This document shows, one piece after another, positions 32,606-41,877 of a stretch of DNA of 64,000 nucleotides. The notes below the pieces were generated by a model, which worked only from the letters and a program-made list of their open reading frames with translations, was not told the origin of the DNA and did no database searches. A program made the translations under genes and the position numbers. Each line of letters starts with the position of its first letter. Position 1 is the first letter of the stretch. Source of the DNA: JAYUDN01 sp043739785 (GTDB taxonomy: Bacteria; Patescibacteriota; Gracilibacteria; BD1-5; UBA2023); contig JAYUDN010000002.1 of NCBI GenBank assembly GCA_043739785.1, forward strand, positions 47,828 to 111,827. Direction: 5' to 3'.

Positions 32606-33736
32606 TTATTTTGTTGGTGTTGTATTGATCTCATCTTCAAGATTTTTGATGGTATTAAAAAATTGAGAAAGAACGTAGATCTGTCCGAGCCCACCTTTAT
32701 TATTGATGGCATCCTTCATTCCCCTTTTGATAATTATCAGCTTCTGAAAGTTAGTATTATTTTTTTCTTGGCTAGCATCACAAAGAGCCGGGGTATTAGT
32801 ACACTTATCTTGTTTCTCTTGCAAAGTACTTATAAGCGCATCAATACGAGCGAGGAGGTGGTTCTGGAAACTTCTTAAATCTTGCGGAGCTCATCCTCGA
32901 AGATAGAGCTTAAGACTGAGCCTCGCTGAGTTTTCTTCGTTTGGACCGAGGTTGCTTGGGAGATCTTGAAGTGAGAATTGCGTAATGGTAAAGAGTGGGT
33001 TCTCGAGTATTTTTGGGAGGGTGCTGAGGTCTTGAGATAGTGTCGAGTTAGCAGTATCGACACCTTCTTCTGCCTTGAGAGCCGCTGGATTACCACTTTT
33101 ATTAATGTACCGGATAAGTCTCATGATACTATCACTGGTTCCTGTTACTTCCAGTTTCAAGTCAAGATACCCAACACCATCTGGAAGATCTTTCATCTTT
33201 CCAAAATTCATACCACTAATTCCTATCGGAGAGGTACTTTGAACATTAAATTGTTTGATGAACTTTCCTTCAATAAAGGTAATAAGTCACTTGAGAGTGA
33301 GCATTTCTTCCTCAATACTCCCTGCTGAACTCATAGTTGGAATGATGCTGTTTATGAGAGTCTTTGTTCGGATAAGGATAGCCTTATCACCATCACTTCC
33401 GGCTACTTTCCCCTTAATCCAATCGAGGTATTCCATATCGGGGCTATCTTTTACTATAGCATTCGCAGCACCCTGACCTGAGACATTGATAATCTTTAAG
33501 AGTTCTTCATATTGGGTCGATGTAGAGGAAATTCTTCTTACATCGTCGATTGCGAGACCATTTGATTTGAGATTCGTATACTCAGCAATTTTTTTGTTTG
33601 CATTCTCTTGGGCATCTGCAATACCTGCTCTTCCTGGAATAATATAGTAGAAAGCCCAACCTATAAAAAGAAAGATGAGAGAGATTTGACCGGTGAGGGT
33701 ATAAACGAGGTGTTCTCGTTGAGAAGAGCTGATCAT
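32606..33736 (-). CDS. Pilus operon membrane protein, PilO-like topology
   Basis: 376 residues. A short basic N terminus is followed by one membrane helix (about residues 18-36, ISLIFLFIGWAFYYII), then a long extracytoplasmic region that starts as coiled coil (QENANKKIAEYTNLKS) and continues as an alpha/beta domain (VGYLDLKLEVTGTSDSIMRL). This is the topology of PilO-type alignment-complex proteins, but sequence identity to PilO cannot be claimed. Two TGA codons encode Gly. It starts one base after the stop of the upstream gene (TAA-T-ATG) and ends 12 bases before pilB, so it is a pilus component by context. Confidence 0.65.
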
Positions 33737-33737
33737 A

Positions 33738-34640
33738 TTAGAGAGCGTTACTGGTAATAGGGACGTACTGAAGCTGAAGTGGTACAATCGTTCGAGTGGT
33801 AAAGATATCACCGTTACTCCCCTGCGGTATTTCTTCAACGCTCAGAGTGAGAGGAGGGTCCATAACGATAAATTCACTCTTATCAGTCTCACCAAGAGTG
33901 TCGATAAACTTGAGAGTTTCTATACGTGAGGAGCCAAGTTTTCCATTGCTGCCATCTGACCCGATATCACCTCCGTAGACAATACACTGGGTCGACATAT
34001 TTCCTGACTCATTCATAGAAAGACCAGTACAGCTAATATTTGATTGTTTTGTGTACTGTTGACTTGCTCGAACCTTTTCGAATTTATCGATGATTTTATC
34101 AAATCCTACCTTTGAGTTCCATTTTGATATAATAAAACTTTTTTCCGGAGACGTACTGATAAGGTTTTTCGATATCTTGATCGGTATATATTGGGCAATA
34201 TAGTTCATCGTATCAGCTTCGAGCTTCGTTCGACTGGCCTCGAAATCGTTGTAGATCATTGAAAGTGTCCGACACTCTCATGCTTGTCACGTCACGACTC
34301 ACATATTGATATAGGAACATAGAAAACTATACTTTTCTGCGATAGCATTTGAGCTTTGAGATCGTAAGAATACATCGATACTAAAGCCGACCACAACAAT
34401 AACAACCGTAATGAGAATATAGGTGAGTCCTATCGTGATAATTTCAAGAATTGGCTTCTTGGCCTTGGGTCCGATTCGGATGTTTCCATTGGCATCTTGC
34501 TGAAAGAGATCATTGTAGGCCTTTGGATCATTCGACTTTTCTTCAATATGGATAAAACTTTCCTTATTGATAGCTTCCGGTGCAGCCGGAGGAGTTGCTA
34601 CAGCGCCAGCTGGAGTCCCTGGGAGTTCTTCGTTTGCCAT
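33738..34640 (-). CDS. Pilus operon membrane protein, PilN-like position
   Basis: 300 residues. The cytoplasmic N terminus is Pro/Ala-rich (LPGTPAGAVATPPAAPEA) and acidic; one membrane helix follows (about 64-90, with LTYILITVVIVVVGFSI); the rest is extracytoplasmic and contains two or three Cys (SNISCTGLSM, STQCIVYGG) that may form disulfides. Four TGA codons encode Gly, three of them close together after the helix. It is the first gene of the operon ahead of the PilO-like protein, pilB and pilC. PilN is a guess from order and topology only. Confidence 0.6.
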
Positions 34641-34738
34641 AATAAAAAGTAAGGTGTCCTCATTAGGATATCAAATAAATGAAGTTATTGCAAATTTCAC
34701 CACACTTTTTGATTGCGTATACCACTTTTTATTTTTTT

Positions 34739-37150
34739 CTATAGCATTTCCTGGTACATTTTTTTTCACCACTCACTCGTGAGGAGACGTTCATCATAGC
34801 ATACGACCTCTTTCTCGTATCCATTTGAGAGGATTCTTCCGAGGACGGTATTCACCTTTATAAGAGTCGTGGGCATGCTATATCCTTCGAAATTATCCTT
34901 CATCCCCACGGTTCTCGCGAGAAATCGTACATCGGTCGGAGGGTCAAAGGGGAGTTTCATCAGAGAAATAGCATCCGCTCTTTCCCAGAGTTCAAACTCA
35001 TCTCGCCAGGTATCGATGAGTCCGACGAGTATTTTTTTCTTCTTTGAATTGGTAAAATTCGTGAGCATTTTTCCTTTTCCTCAAGAAACCCCCTGTATAA
35101 ATATATCGATTTCGACTCATCGGTACGCTTTTCTGAGACTGGTTCCTATGTCTCTGATATGCTTGAGGCTGGTGGTGAGGATGATGTGCGATGCTCCTTC
35201 ATCGAGCTTGTTCGAGTCGGTTATAAGATTCGATATTTCGTCATCAGCTTTACGAACGATAAGGCGGTGATGGGGTATAGTTTCTCTCGAAGGATGCTTC
35301 ACATCAAAATCTGAAAATATTTCCTCTCTGATAAATTTTTGCATAATCTCTCCTGAAATCGAAGTCCCATACCCATAAATAGGTTCTCAGTAGAGTGAGA
35401 AAAAATGAGAAATATGGGTACGCACGTTTCGAGGGATCACGTTGATACGTGTGGATTCTTTTTGGATAGAGAGGATAATAGAAATATTGTCGTCCTTTTG
35501 GGTGAAGAGAGTTTCTATGGTTTGGAGATACTGCCCTATAGTCTGTATTTGGAGTTTATATTTTAGCTTATCATCCTCTGTCATATCATTTCGAAGGCTT
35601 TTCCAGGTCTTCAGGAGAAGTCCAGTATAGAGAATACTCCATCTTCCTCAGTGACTCCAGATAGAAGCTTGCATACAGTGATACGTCTCACCAAAATCTC
35701 CAGGTGGGAGTAGATTCGGTCCGGTGGGACGCTTGACGGAAGTTACAAACAGTGATTCAAGTGCGTATACTCACCAAGTAAGTTGTTCCAAGATATGACT
35801 ATCAAAAGTTTTCTGCGTAATGAATTCTTCTAAAATGGTTTCCCAGAGGGTAAAATCCACAGTTTTTGAGAGGGTATTTCGCATAGCATCATCAAATCGT
35901 TCAATATCTCGAATGATAAGTCGTTTCTCGAGTACGAGCTCCTCTCGAAGGACATCATGCGTCTCTGCAATGGTCACCATACTACTTCTTATATCTCTTT
36001 CAGAAGCTTCTATAAAGGTATGTGTTTCCCCGTTTTCAGCACGAAACCCATCGATCATCGTACGCTCATCACCATAGTACTTGAGTTCTGAGAGAATCCC
36101 TTTTTTTGTATCCTGAAGCCAAAAGAGGAGTTTCCCTATCAGGATCACATACTTTCGTGTCCATATGTTTTTTTGATCCATACGAAAGGTCAGCTGTTTC
36201 AATGAAATATATTTTTCTCGAGAAAAATATCGAGCCACCGTGAGTGACTGCTTGAGACACTCTCTTTCCACCCACTCTACCTGTTGGTATCCTTGAACGA
36301 GAAGCAGGAGCGGTCATGTTTCACTTAGGGTCTTGAGGTAGTCCATCTCAGATCCAGGTTCTCCACGAAATGAAGTGAGCTTGAGAACTGGAGTAGTGAT
36401 ATCTAATACTCTTGATCTGGCTTTTGTTTCAATGCTCGATATGAAAGGAATGACATACTGAGTATTTTTCGATATTTCACATATATCACAGAGTAGATTC
36501 ATCATCCCCGTTTCATCATGGGTGCGAAGGAATACAAATATAGATTGTTTTTTTACATCGAGAAGTCGTATCTGAGTGAGAAAATAGAGAAAGAGATGGA
36601 CACTCATGATTGTATCGTCGAGGGCTCTATGTTCACCGGGACTCGAGAAACCGTAGAGGTTCGCGAGAAATGCTAGATTGAGGCTTTCGGCTTCTTGCGC
36701 GAGGAGTTCTGAGAGTTCGAAGGTATCGAGGACGAAAGATCAGTTGCAAGTTGCAAGTTGCAAGTTGCAGGTTTGAGTTCAGGATTCCTTTATTCATCAT
36801 CAGAACACGAGTCCGTGATTTTTGAGTACTGCTATATCAAAGAGTACATTGTGTCCCACGATGATCGAGTCACCGATAAAATCAGCCACTTTTTCCTTCA
36901 CTTCATGCCATTTCGATTTCCCGCGGATCATCGGTTCACTAATCCCGGTGATCATCGTCACCTCACTCGTGATCTCGATTTCTGGATCGATGAGCATACT
37001 CCGTTCTTCACTCTCGAGGAGGGTATACTTTTCCCCATCGAAGAAAATATTAAACCTTACCGCAGCAATTTCGATAATACGACAGGAGTTCGTATCGAGT
37101 CCCGTCGTTTCGAGATCCAGGGCGACAAAAGTGTAGTTCGAAATATCCAT
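34739..37150 (-). CDS. DnaQ-type exonuclease fused to a DinG-like helicase region with degenerate ATPase motifs
   Basis: 803 residues from MDISNYTF (an ATG 24 bases upstream is also possible). The N-terminal DEDD exonuclease domain has DLETTGLD, GHNVLFDIAVL and the last motif near HRALDDT. The remainder resembles DinG/XPD-type helicases: the final 170 residues contain LMKLPFDPPTDVRF and VNTVLGRIL, matching the helicase-C block before an arginine motif. No GxGKT/S Walker A is visible (the place reads SETGPLLLLVQGY), and the DEAH box position reads RDIERFDD. The helicase half therefore looks catalytically dead. A heptamer repeat is inserted in the exonuclease domain. It is likely a repair or RNA/DNA-trimming protein (inference). 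Confidence 0.7.
36741..36771. repeat. Heptamer tandem array inside the exonuclease fusion
   Basis: About four copies of AAGTTGC (coding strand TTGCAAC), lying between exonuclease motifs II and III. In the coding frame it reads TCNLQLATCN. The heptamer has no stop in any frame of the coding strand. Related text occurs in miaB at 42090-42122. Confidence 0.75.
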
Positions 37151-37269
37151 ATCGCTTACTCTATGAAAAATCATAGAAAAGTCGAGCAGTAAGGGGAGAA
37201 GATAGTTGACAAATAGGGAAATTATAAAATAAATTTTACTTTCCCTCTCTCTCGCCTAAAATATCTTGC

Positions 37270-37815
37270 ATGAATACTACACAACAAAATTCTGAAAAAA
37301 GAGAACTTTTTCCAGAAGATATCGATCGTATTATTGATTTACTCAATACATTAAGGAGTGAAATCAGTCGTTGCGAAGATCAGTACTACAAACGAGATTG
37401 AGAATTTAACCTTGATTATTGGTTTGACCGGATGCTATTGCCCACAAATCTTTGTGCTGATATAGTCACCCTAAGTAATGGAATACTGAGAGAAATGTTT
37501 AATCCATGAGAGTGATATAGAAGGAATTTTTCTGGAACAGAACATATTTTCACAGTTAAACCTACTTCAAGTGAATTATTTGTTAAGACTATCGGCTATC
37601 TTAGATCTTTACTTATTCCACTGGCACTTCTGTATCTTCACTCTATGAAAAATCCTGAAAATCAAGTGAAAAGTACCGAGCTTGTGTTGGGTATTTCAGG
37701 ACTCGTTACTAATGTGATTCGAATACGAGGAGAAGCTAAAGAATTAAAAATCTGGGAAGCTATAGATAAGGGGAGTTGATATTTTCCAAGGCAGATGAAT
37801 GTTGATAATGTATAA
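37270..37815 (+). CDS. Hypothetical protein visible only with UGA = Gly
   Basis: 181 residues, not recognised. Five TGA codons are read as Gly. Predicted helical with a hydrophobic region in the middle (LRSLLIPLALLYLHSM) that could be a buried helix or a single membrane span; the N terminus is charged (FPEDIDRIIDLLNTLRSEIS). AT-rich compared with ftsZ next door. It is divergent from the exonuclease fusion (about 120 bases between starts) and ends 4 bases before a bidirectional terminator shared with ftsZ. Confidence 0.55.
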
Positions 37816-37818
37816 ATG

Positions 37819-37850
37819 AAAAACCCCTTCGATTTCGAAGGGGTTTTTCT
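37819..37850. terminator. Bidirectional terminator shared with ftsZ
   Basis: A perfect stem AAAACCCCTTCG / CGAAGGGGTTTT with a 4-base loop, A-run before and T-run after. It serves the forward unknown gene and the reverse ftsZ gene. Confidence 0.9.
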
Positions 37851-37865
37851 AATATTATGTTCTTT

Positions 37866-39149
37866 TTATCTTCCCTTGTTTCTCAAAAATGCCGGGACAT
37901 CGTAGTCGTTCTGAGTTTGAGGAGTGGGTGTCGTTGATCCACCGTGGCTCATAGGATTTCCAAATGAACTCTTCGTCGAGTGGGATTCGAAGGCGGGACG
38001 AGGCATATTCTGTGCTGGTGGTGTATTTCTTGGTCCTCCGAAGATAGACCCCTGACCGAGGCTTCCACGAGTCATATAGGCATTGGTCTCCTCACTAAAT
38101 CCTGTCGCAATCACCGTAATCTTGATTTCTCCAGTATACTTCTCATCGATAGACGTACCGAAGATAATATTGGCATTTGGATCACACGACTCGGTAATCA
38201 TACGAGCGGCTTCGTCGATTTCGAACATAGAGAGATCAGTACCTCCGGTAATCGAGAGGAGGAGTCCCTTCGCACCGGTAATCGAGAGTTCGAGGAGGGG
38301 AGACTCGATCGCTCCACGAGCGGCTTCGACGGCTCTATTTTCCCCACTTCCATATCCGATTCCCATCAGAGCGGAACCCGCATTTTCCATGACCGATCGG
38401 ACGTCAGCGAAGTCGACATTGATCAGTCCCGGATGAGTGATGAGGTCAGATACTCCCTGGACTCACTGCTTGAGGATCTCATCAGCGACATGAAATGCTT
38501 CAAGAAGTGGAGTCTTCTTATCGATAATAGAGAGGATCTTATCGTTCGGGATAGTGATGAGGGTATCGACTTTTTCTCTAAGCTTTTCGAATCCTTCGAG
38601 TCCCTGTGCTGATCGACGCTGTCCTTCAAAGGCAAAAGGCTTGGTGACGACACCGACGACGAGGGCTCCGAGTGACTTCGCGATTTCAGCCACCACTGGC
38701 GCGGCTCCTGTTCCAGTTCCACCTCCGAGACCACAGGTAATAAACACCATATCAGCTCCCATCAGCATCTGTTTGATTTCTTCACTGGATTCTTCAGCCG
38801 CTTTTTTCCCGATTTCTGGATTGGCTCCAGCTCCGAGTCCGCGAGTAGTGGCGCGTCCGATATTGATACGAGTCGGTGCCTTCGAAGTAAAGAGCGCTTG
38901 TGCATCCGTATTGATGGCGATAAACTCGATCCCTTCGATCCCACTTTCGATCATTCGATTGACGGCATTATTTCCACCACCACCGATTCCGACGACCTTG
39001 ATATTGGCGACGGGAGAAATATACCCGTTCACGTTCACTTCAACGTGACTGGATTGGGTTGGTTGAGGAGTTTGTGGTGATTGAGCGGGTACTCCCATAT
39101 TGGTTCGGAGGAGTTTCTTGAGTCGATCTTCGTGAGCTGGAGTAGACAT
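37866..39149 (-). CDS. ftsZ: Cell division protein FtsZ
   Basis: 427 residues. The tubulin signature GLGGGTGTGAAP and the nucleotide-binding IGGGGNNAVNRM are intact. The T7 catalytic loop reads NVDFADV. The C-terminal linker is Gly/Pro/Ser/Thr-rich and ends with YDVPAFLRNK, which matches the conserved C-terminal FtsA-binding peptide (DxPxFLR). One TGA encodes Gly before VQGVSDLI, an invariant Gly in FtsZ. It polymerises into the division ring. It is 53 bases downstream of ftsA, in the usual ftsA-ftsZ order. Confidence 0.98.
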
Positions 39150-39202
39150 AATGGAGAAATTAGGTGTTAGATTCTATGAGAGAGAAAGGAAGTTTTAGAA
39201 TA

Positions 39203-40441
39203 CTATGGGATAATTTTTTTAAAGAGGGCTTTGAGTGAACCGTAGAGGCTGGAGAGAGAAAAATTGAGTTTGAAAGGACGTTTGTTCGTGCCATACTTCT
39301 GCGAGAGCATGAGAATCCCTATGACCGAAGCATAGACCGGGTCGCTGATGGATGTTCACGAGATACCGTCCGTATTATCAGGAATACCGATCGTAGCGGG
39401 AAGCCTCAGGTATTCTCGAGCGAGATCCAGGAGTCCACGCATCTTCGAAGCGCCACCCGTGATGACTGCTCCCTCAGGAAGCATCCCATCACGACCGACC
39501 TTCTTGAGTTCCATATTCACATGATGGAGGATTTCTTCATATCTGGCTCGGATGATTTCGGTCATAAATTTTCGTGAAATTGTCTGAGTATCGATGTTTG
39601 AGAATTTCGAAAGGTCGATCTCTTCGTCAAATTCCTTTCCTTTATCGAGGGCAAAGTTGAGATCTCCATATTCGAGCTTGAGTCGTTCTGCAGTATCGAT
39701 CGAGATACGAAGTCCGAGGGCGAGGTCGCTCGTGACGTGCTCTCCACCGATAGGAATCACTCCCGCGAAGATTAGGGTTCCTTCCTCGTAGACGGACACA
39801 TTGGTCACACTCGAACCGATATCGAGGGCGACGACTCCGAGTTCTTTCTGACGGCGAGAGAGGACTGCTTCGGCACTCGAGAGGATATTCGGGTAGATAT
39901 CACTGATTTCTACGCCGACATCGTAGACGCCTTTCTTGATATTCGAGAGGATATTGGCTCCGATCGAGATGATGTGGCTGCGAACTTCGAGTTTTTTTCC
40001 ACTCATTCCGACGGGATTCTTGATTCCGTTCTCGAGATCCAGTGAAAAACTCTCTGGGATGACCTTGAGAATCGTACGATTCATGAGGTCGACTCCATTC
40101 TGACTCATATCGAGGGCGCGACTGACGTCTTCTTCGGTGACATCTTGACCTGGAACGGCGATGATGCCGGTATTCCTTACGATATCGATGTGGATTCCTG
40201 AGAGTCCGAGTGAAACGTGGGAGACTTGATCTCCCGTCATTTTTTCAGCGTCCGCGAGTGCGACATCGAGATTATTCTTGAATTCCTCCATGTCGAGGAT
40301 ATTTCCCTTGCGGATTCCGCGAGACTCAGCTATACCAACTCAGAGGATATTGAGTTTCTTATCTTCGGTCCACTCACCGATGACGGTTTTGATCTTCGAG
40401 CTCCCTACATCTATGGCGACGAACGTTTCTCCTGATACCAT
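39203..40441 (-). CDS. ftsA: Cell division protein FtsA (actin-like)
   Basis: 412 residues. Actin-fold motifs: FVAIDVGSSKIKTVIGEW (phosphate 1), VVALDIGSSVTNVSVYEE (phosphate 2) and AVITGGASKMRGLLDLA (adenosine). The 1C domain between residues about 80 and 165 (VSHVSLGLSGIHID) is the FtsA hallmark. The C terminus ends with an amphipathic stretch (SSLYGSLKALFKKIIP), consistent with the membrane-targeting helix. Two TGA codons encode Gly. It tethers FtsZ to the membrane. First gene of the ftsAZ unit. Confidence 0.95.
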
Positions 40442-40778
40442 ATATTGTGTGAAAAATTATGTGAATAAAATTTGTGCTCGGATTTGAGCGCTATCTAGTC
40501 AGTAATTTGTTTTTTTATTGCTTTTGACGTGCGAGCATTATACGGTGGAAGGGGATTATTTCAATGAGTTCTTTGACAGGATGTATACAGATTGTGAACT
40601 CCCTCACTCTTTACAAAAATCACTTTCTTGATGCAGTAAGCAAGAAAGTGATGTGTAAAAGTGGTTATGCAATGGTATGTAGGAGATAATAGTAGAAATT
40701 CATATCCGAAGGTAAATATAATTTTCATCTGGAGTTCAGATGAAAACTAAGAAAGAGGATACAGCTAGTAAAATATAA
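40442..40778. other. Intergenic region with hairpins, no protein gene
   Basis: No ORF of useful length in code 25. It holds the presumed ftsA promoter region and two hairpins: one at 40615-40650 (terminator, listed separately) and one at about 40727-40747 (TTTTCATCTG / CAGATGAAAA with a 5-base loop). I see nothing else supportable. Confidence 0.5.
40615..40650 (-). terminator. Terminator downstream of the 163-residue unknown gene
   Basis: A perfect 10-bp stem (CACTTTCTTG / CAAGAAAGTG) with a 10-base loop, followed on the reverse strand by a T-run (ATTTTT). The arm and loop sequence is shared with the hairpin at 41373-41410, including the phrase GTAAGCAAGAAA. Confidence 0.7.
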
Positions 40779-41270
40779 CTAAGTTTTATTGCTATTTCAG
40801 AATCAATAAGGTTCTGATGGGAATAAGAGTTGATCGATTGACTCTCTTGAAGCTAGACAAACCTTACTATATTTTGCATCATACTGGGTTTCATTTCAAT
40901 GATAGTAATGCTCTATTTCGTTTAAAATTGTTTGAAGTGGTATCTTTAGGTTTCCTAGCGCAGATGGGATGTTACTCAGTCGTGTTCAATTAACTCTCAA
41001 TTCGGCTGGGAATCACTCGTCGTAGGCAAAGATTCCTTGAATATATTGGTAGAGTCAAAGAAAATCTTTTTGTTGAACCATTTTTTCCATTATTATACCT
41101 ATATGTCTTGCTGTTTCATATCAGAGTAGCTGAAATCTGAAACTCCTAATAGCTAGTCATATTCACTGCTTAAATCTTTCCTCGTTGAGTGCACTGTGAT
41201 GTTCTACTCTCAAATCTTCCATATTCTTTGAATTTCCTGATCAAGGAGCATATATAAGTGAAATTTGCAT
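40779..41270 (-). CDS. Hypothetical protein visible only with UGA = Gly
   Basis: 163 residues, not recognised. Nine TGA codons are crossed, so in the standard code nothing would be seen here. The text is soluble: RSFRFQLLGYETARHIGIIM, then IFAYDEGFPAELRVNGTRLS and a C-terminal helical part (LGNLKIPLQTILNEIEHYYH). No signal peptide or membrane helix. A promoter-like pair lies upstream (41291-41319). It has a homologous-looking terminator to its neighbour at 41423, hinting that the two genes were once duplicated units or arrived together. Confidence 0.6.
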
Positions 41271-41290
41271 AACTGAAAGTAAATAGAGTG

Positions 41291-41319
41291 TTATAATACA
41301 TATATTTTATATATGTCAA
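41291..41319 (-). promoter_or_regulatory. Sigma70-like promoter of the 163-residue gene
   Basis: On the reverse strand TTGACA (41319-41314) is followed after 15-17 bases by TATTATAA (to 41291). The start codon is about 20 bases further at 41270. Confidence 0.45.
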
Positions 41320-41372
41320 TATAAACTTTTGCTTGTCATACGTACTATAAGCAGAGCTTGAGGATAAAGTTG

Positions 41373-41410
41373 AAAAAAATCACTTTCTCCATAATGTAAG
41401 CAAGAAAATT
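41373..41410 (-). terminator. Terminator of the 134-residue unknown gene
   Basis: Imperfect hairpin starting 13 bases after the stop at 41423, followed on the reverse strand by a seven-T run. It resembles the terminator at 40615-40650 in sequence. Confidence 0.55.
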
Positions 41411-41422
41411 TTGTAAGAAAAA

Positions 41423-41827
41423 TTATAATTCTTCCCGTATAGGTCATCTGAGTTTTAGGCTATATATCGGAGTAGGTGCCGTTACATCAGTTCTTGAGAT
41501 ATACAAGTATTGATGTTGTGACTTTCCTAAGATAGCGTTTACTTTTCTTGCTAAGAGATTATAATCAACTCATGGTAGTTGACTCAATGCTAGGGAATCT
41601 TTCCTATCATTTACTGTGGTTAGATCCTCTCCATAAACAATACTATCTACTATAATATCAGATACTCTTAAGTAGGTTCTAGCTATTCAGATTGCCATTT
41701 CTAAAGAAATGCCAGTAAACTCTTCTCTATATTCGTTTAGTAAATCTCGAGCTCTTTCTTGGAGTCTTTGAAAAGGCTGAAACATTCAGATAAAATCTCT
41801 ATCATGAAATTGTTGTCGAGAATTCAT
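41423..41827 (-). CDS. Hypothetical protein visible only with UGA = Gly
   Basis: 134 residues, not recognised. Four TGA codons are read as Gly. Predicted helical N-terminal half (FQPFQRLQERARDLLNEYRE) and a mixed C-terminal half with two Arg-rich patches. No membrane segment. It is divergent from miaB with only 50 bases between the two starts, and it forms with the 163-residue gene a pair of small same-strand units, each with its own terminator. Confidence 0.6.
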
Positions 41828-41877
41828 AAATAAATTTAAAATGCCTGTATATAATACTTAATAAGTAATTTTGTCAA

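Noticed and set aside
36741..36771. CRISPR array
   Set aside because: Units are 7 bases without spacers. The octamer arrays in murG likewise have no spacers, and no cas gene is in the window.
38554..39048. Forward frame opposite ftsZ
   Set aside because: Antisense shadow of the conserved FtsZ GTPase domain.
40621..41410. The two similar hairpins (40621 and 41381) as ends of an insertion sequence
   Set aside because: They are in the same orientation, each behind a separate gene and followed by a T-run, and no transposase is encoded; terminators explain them better.
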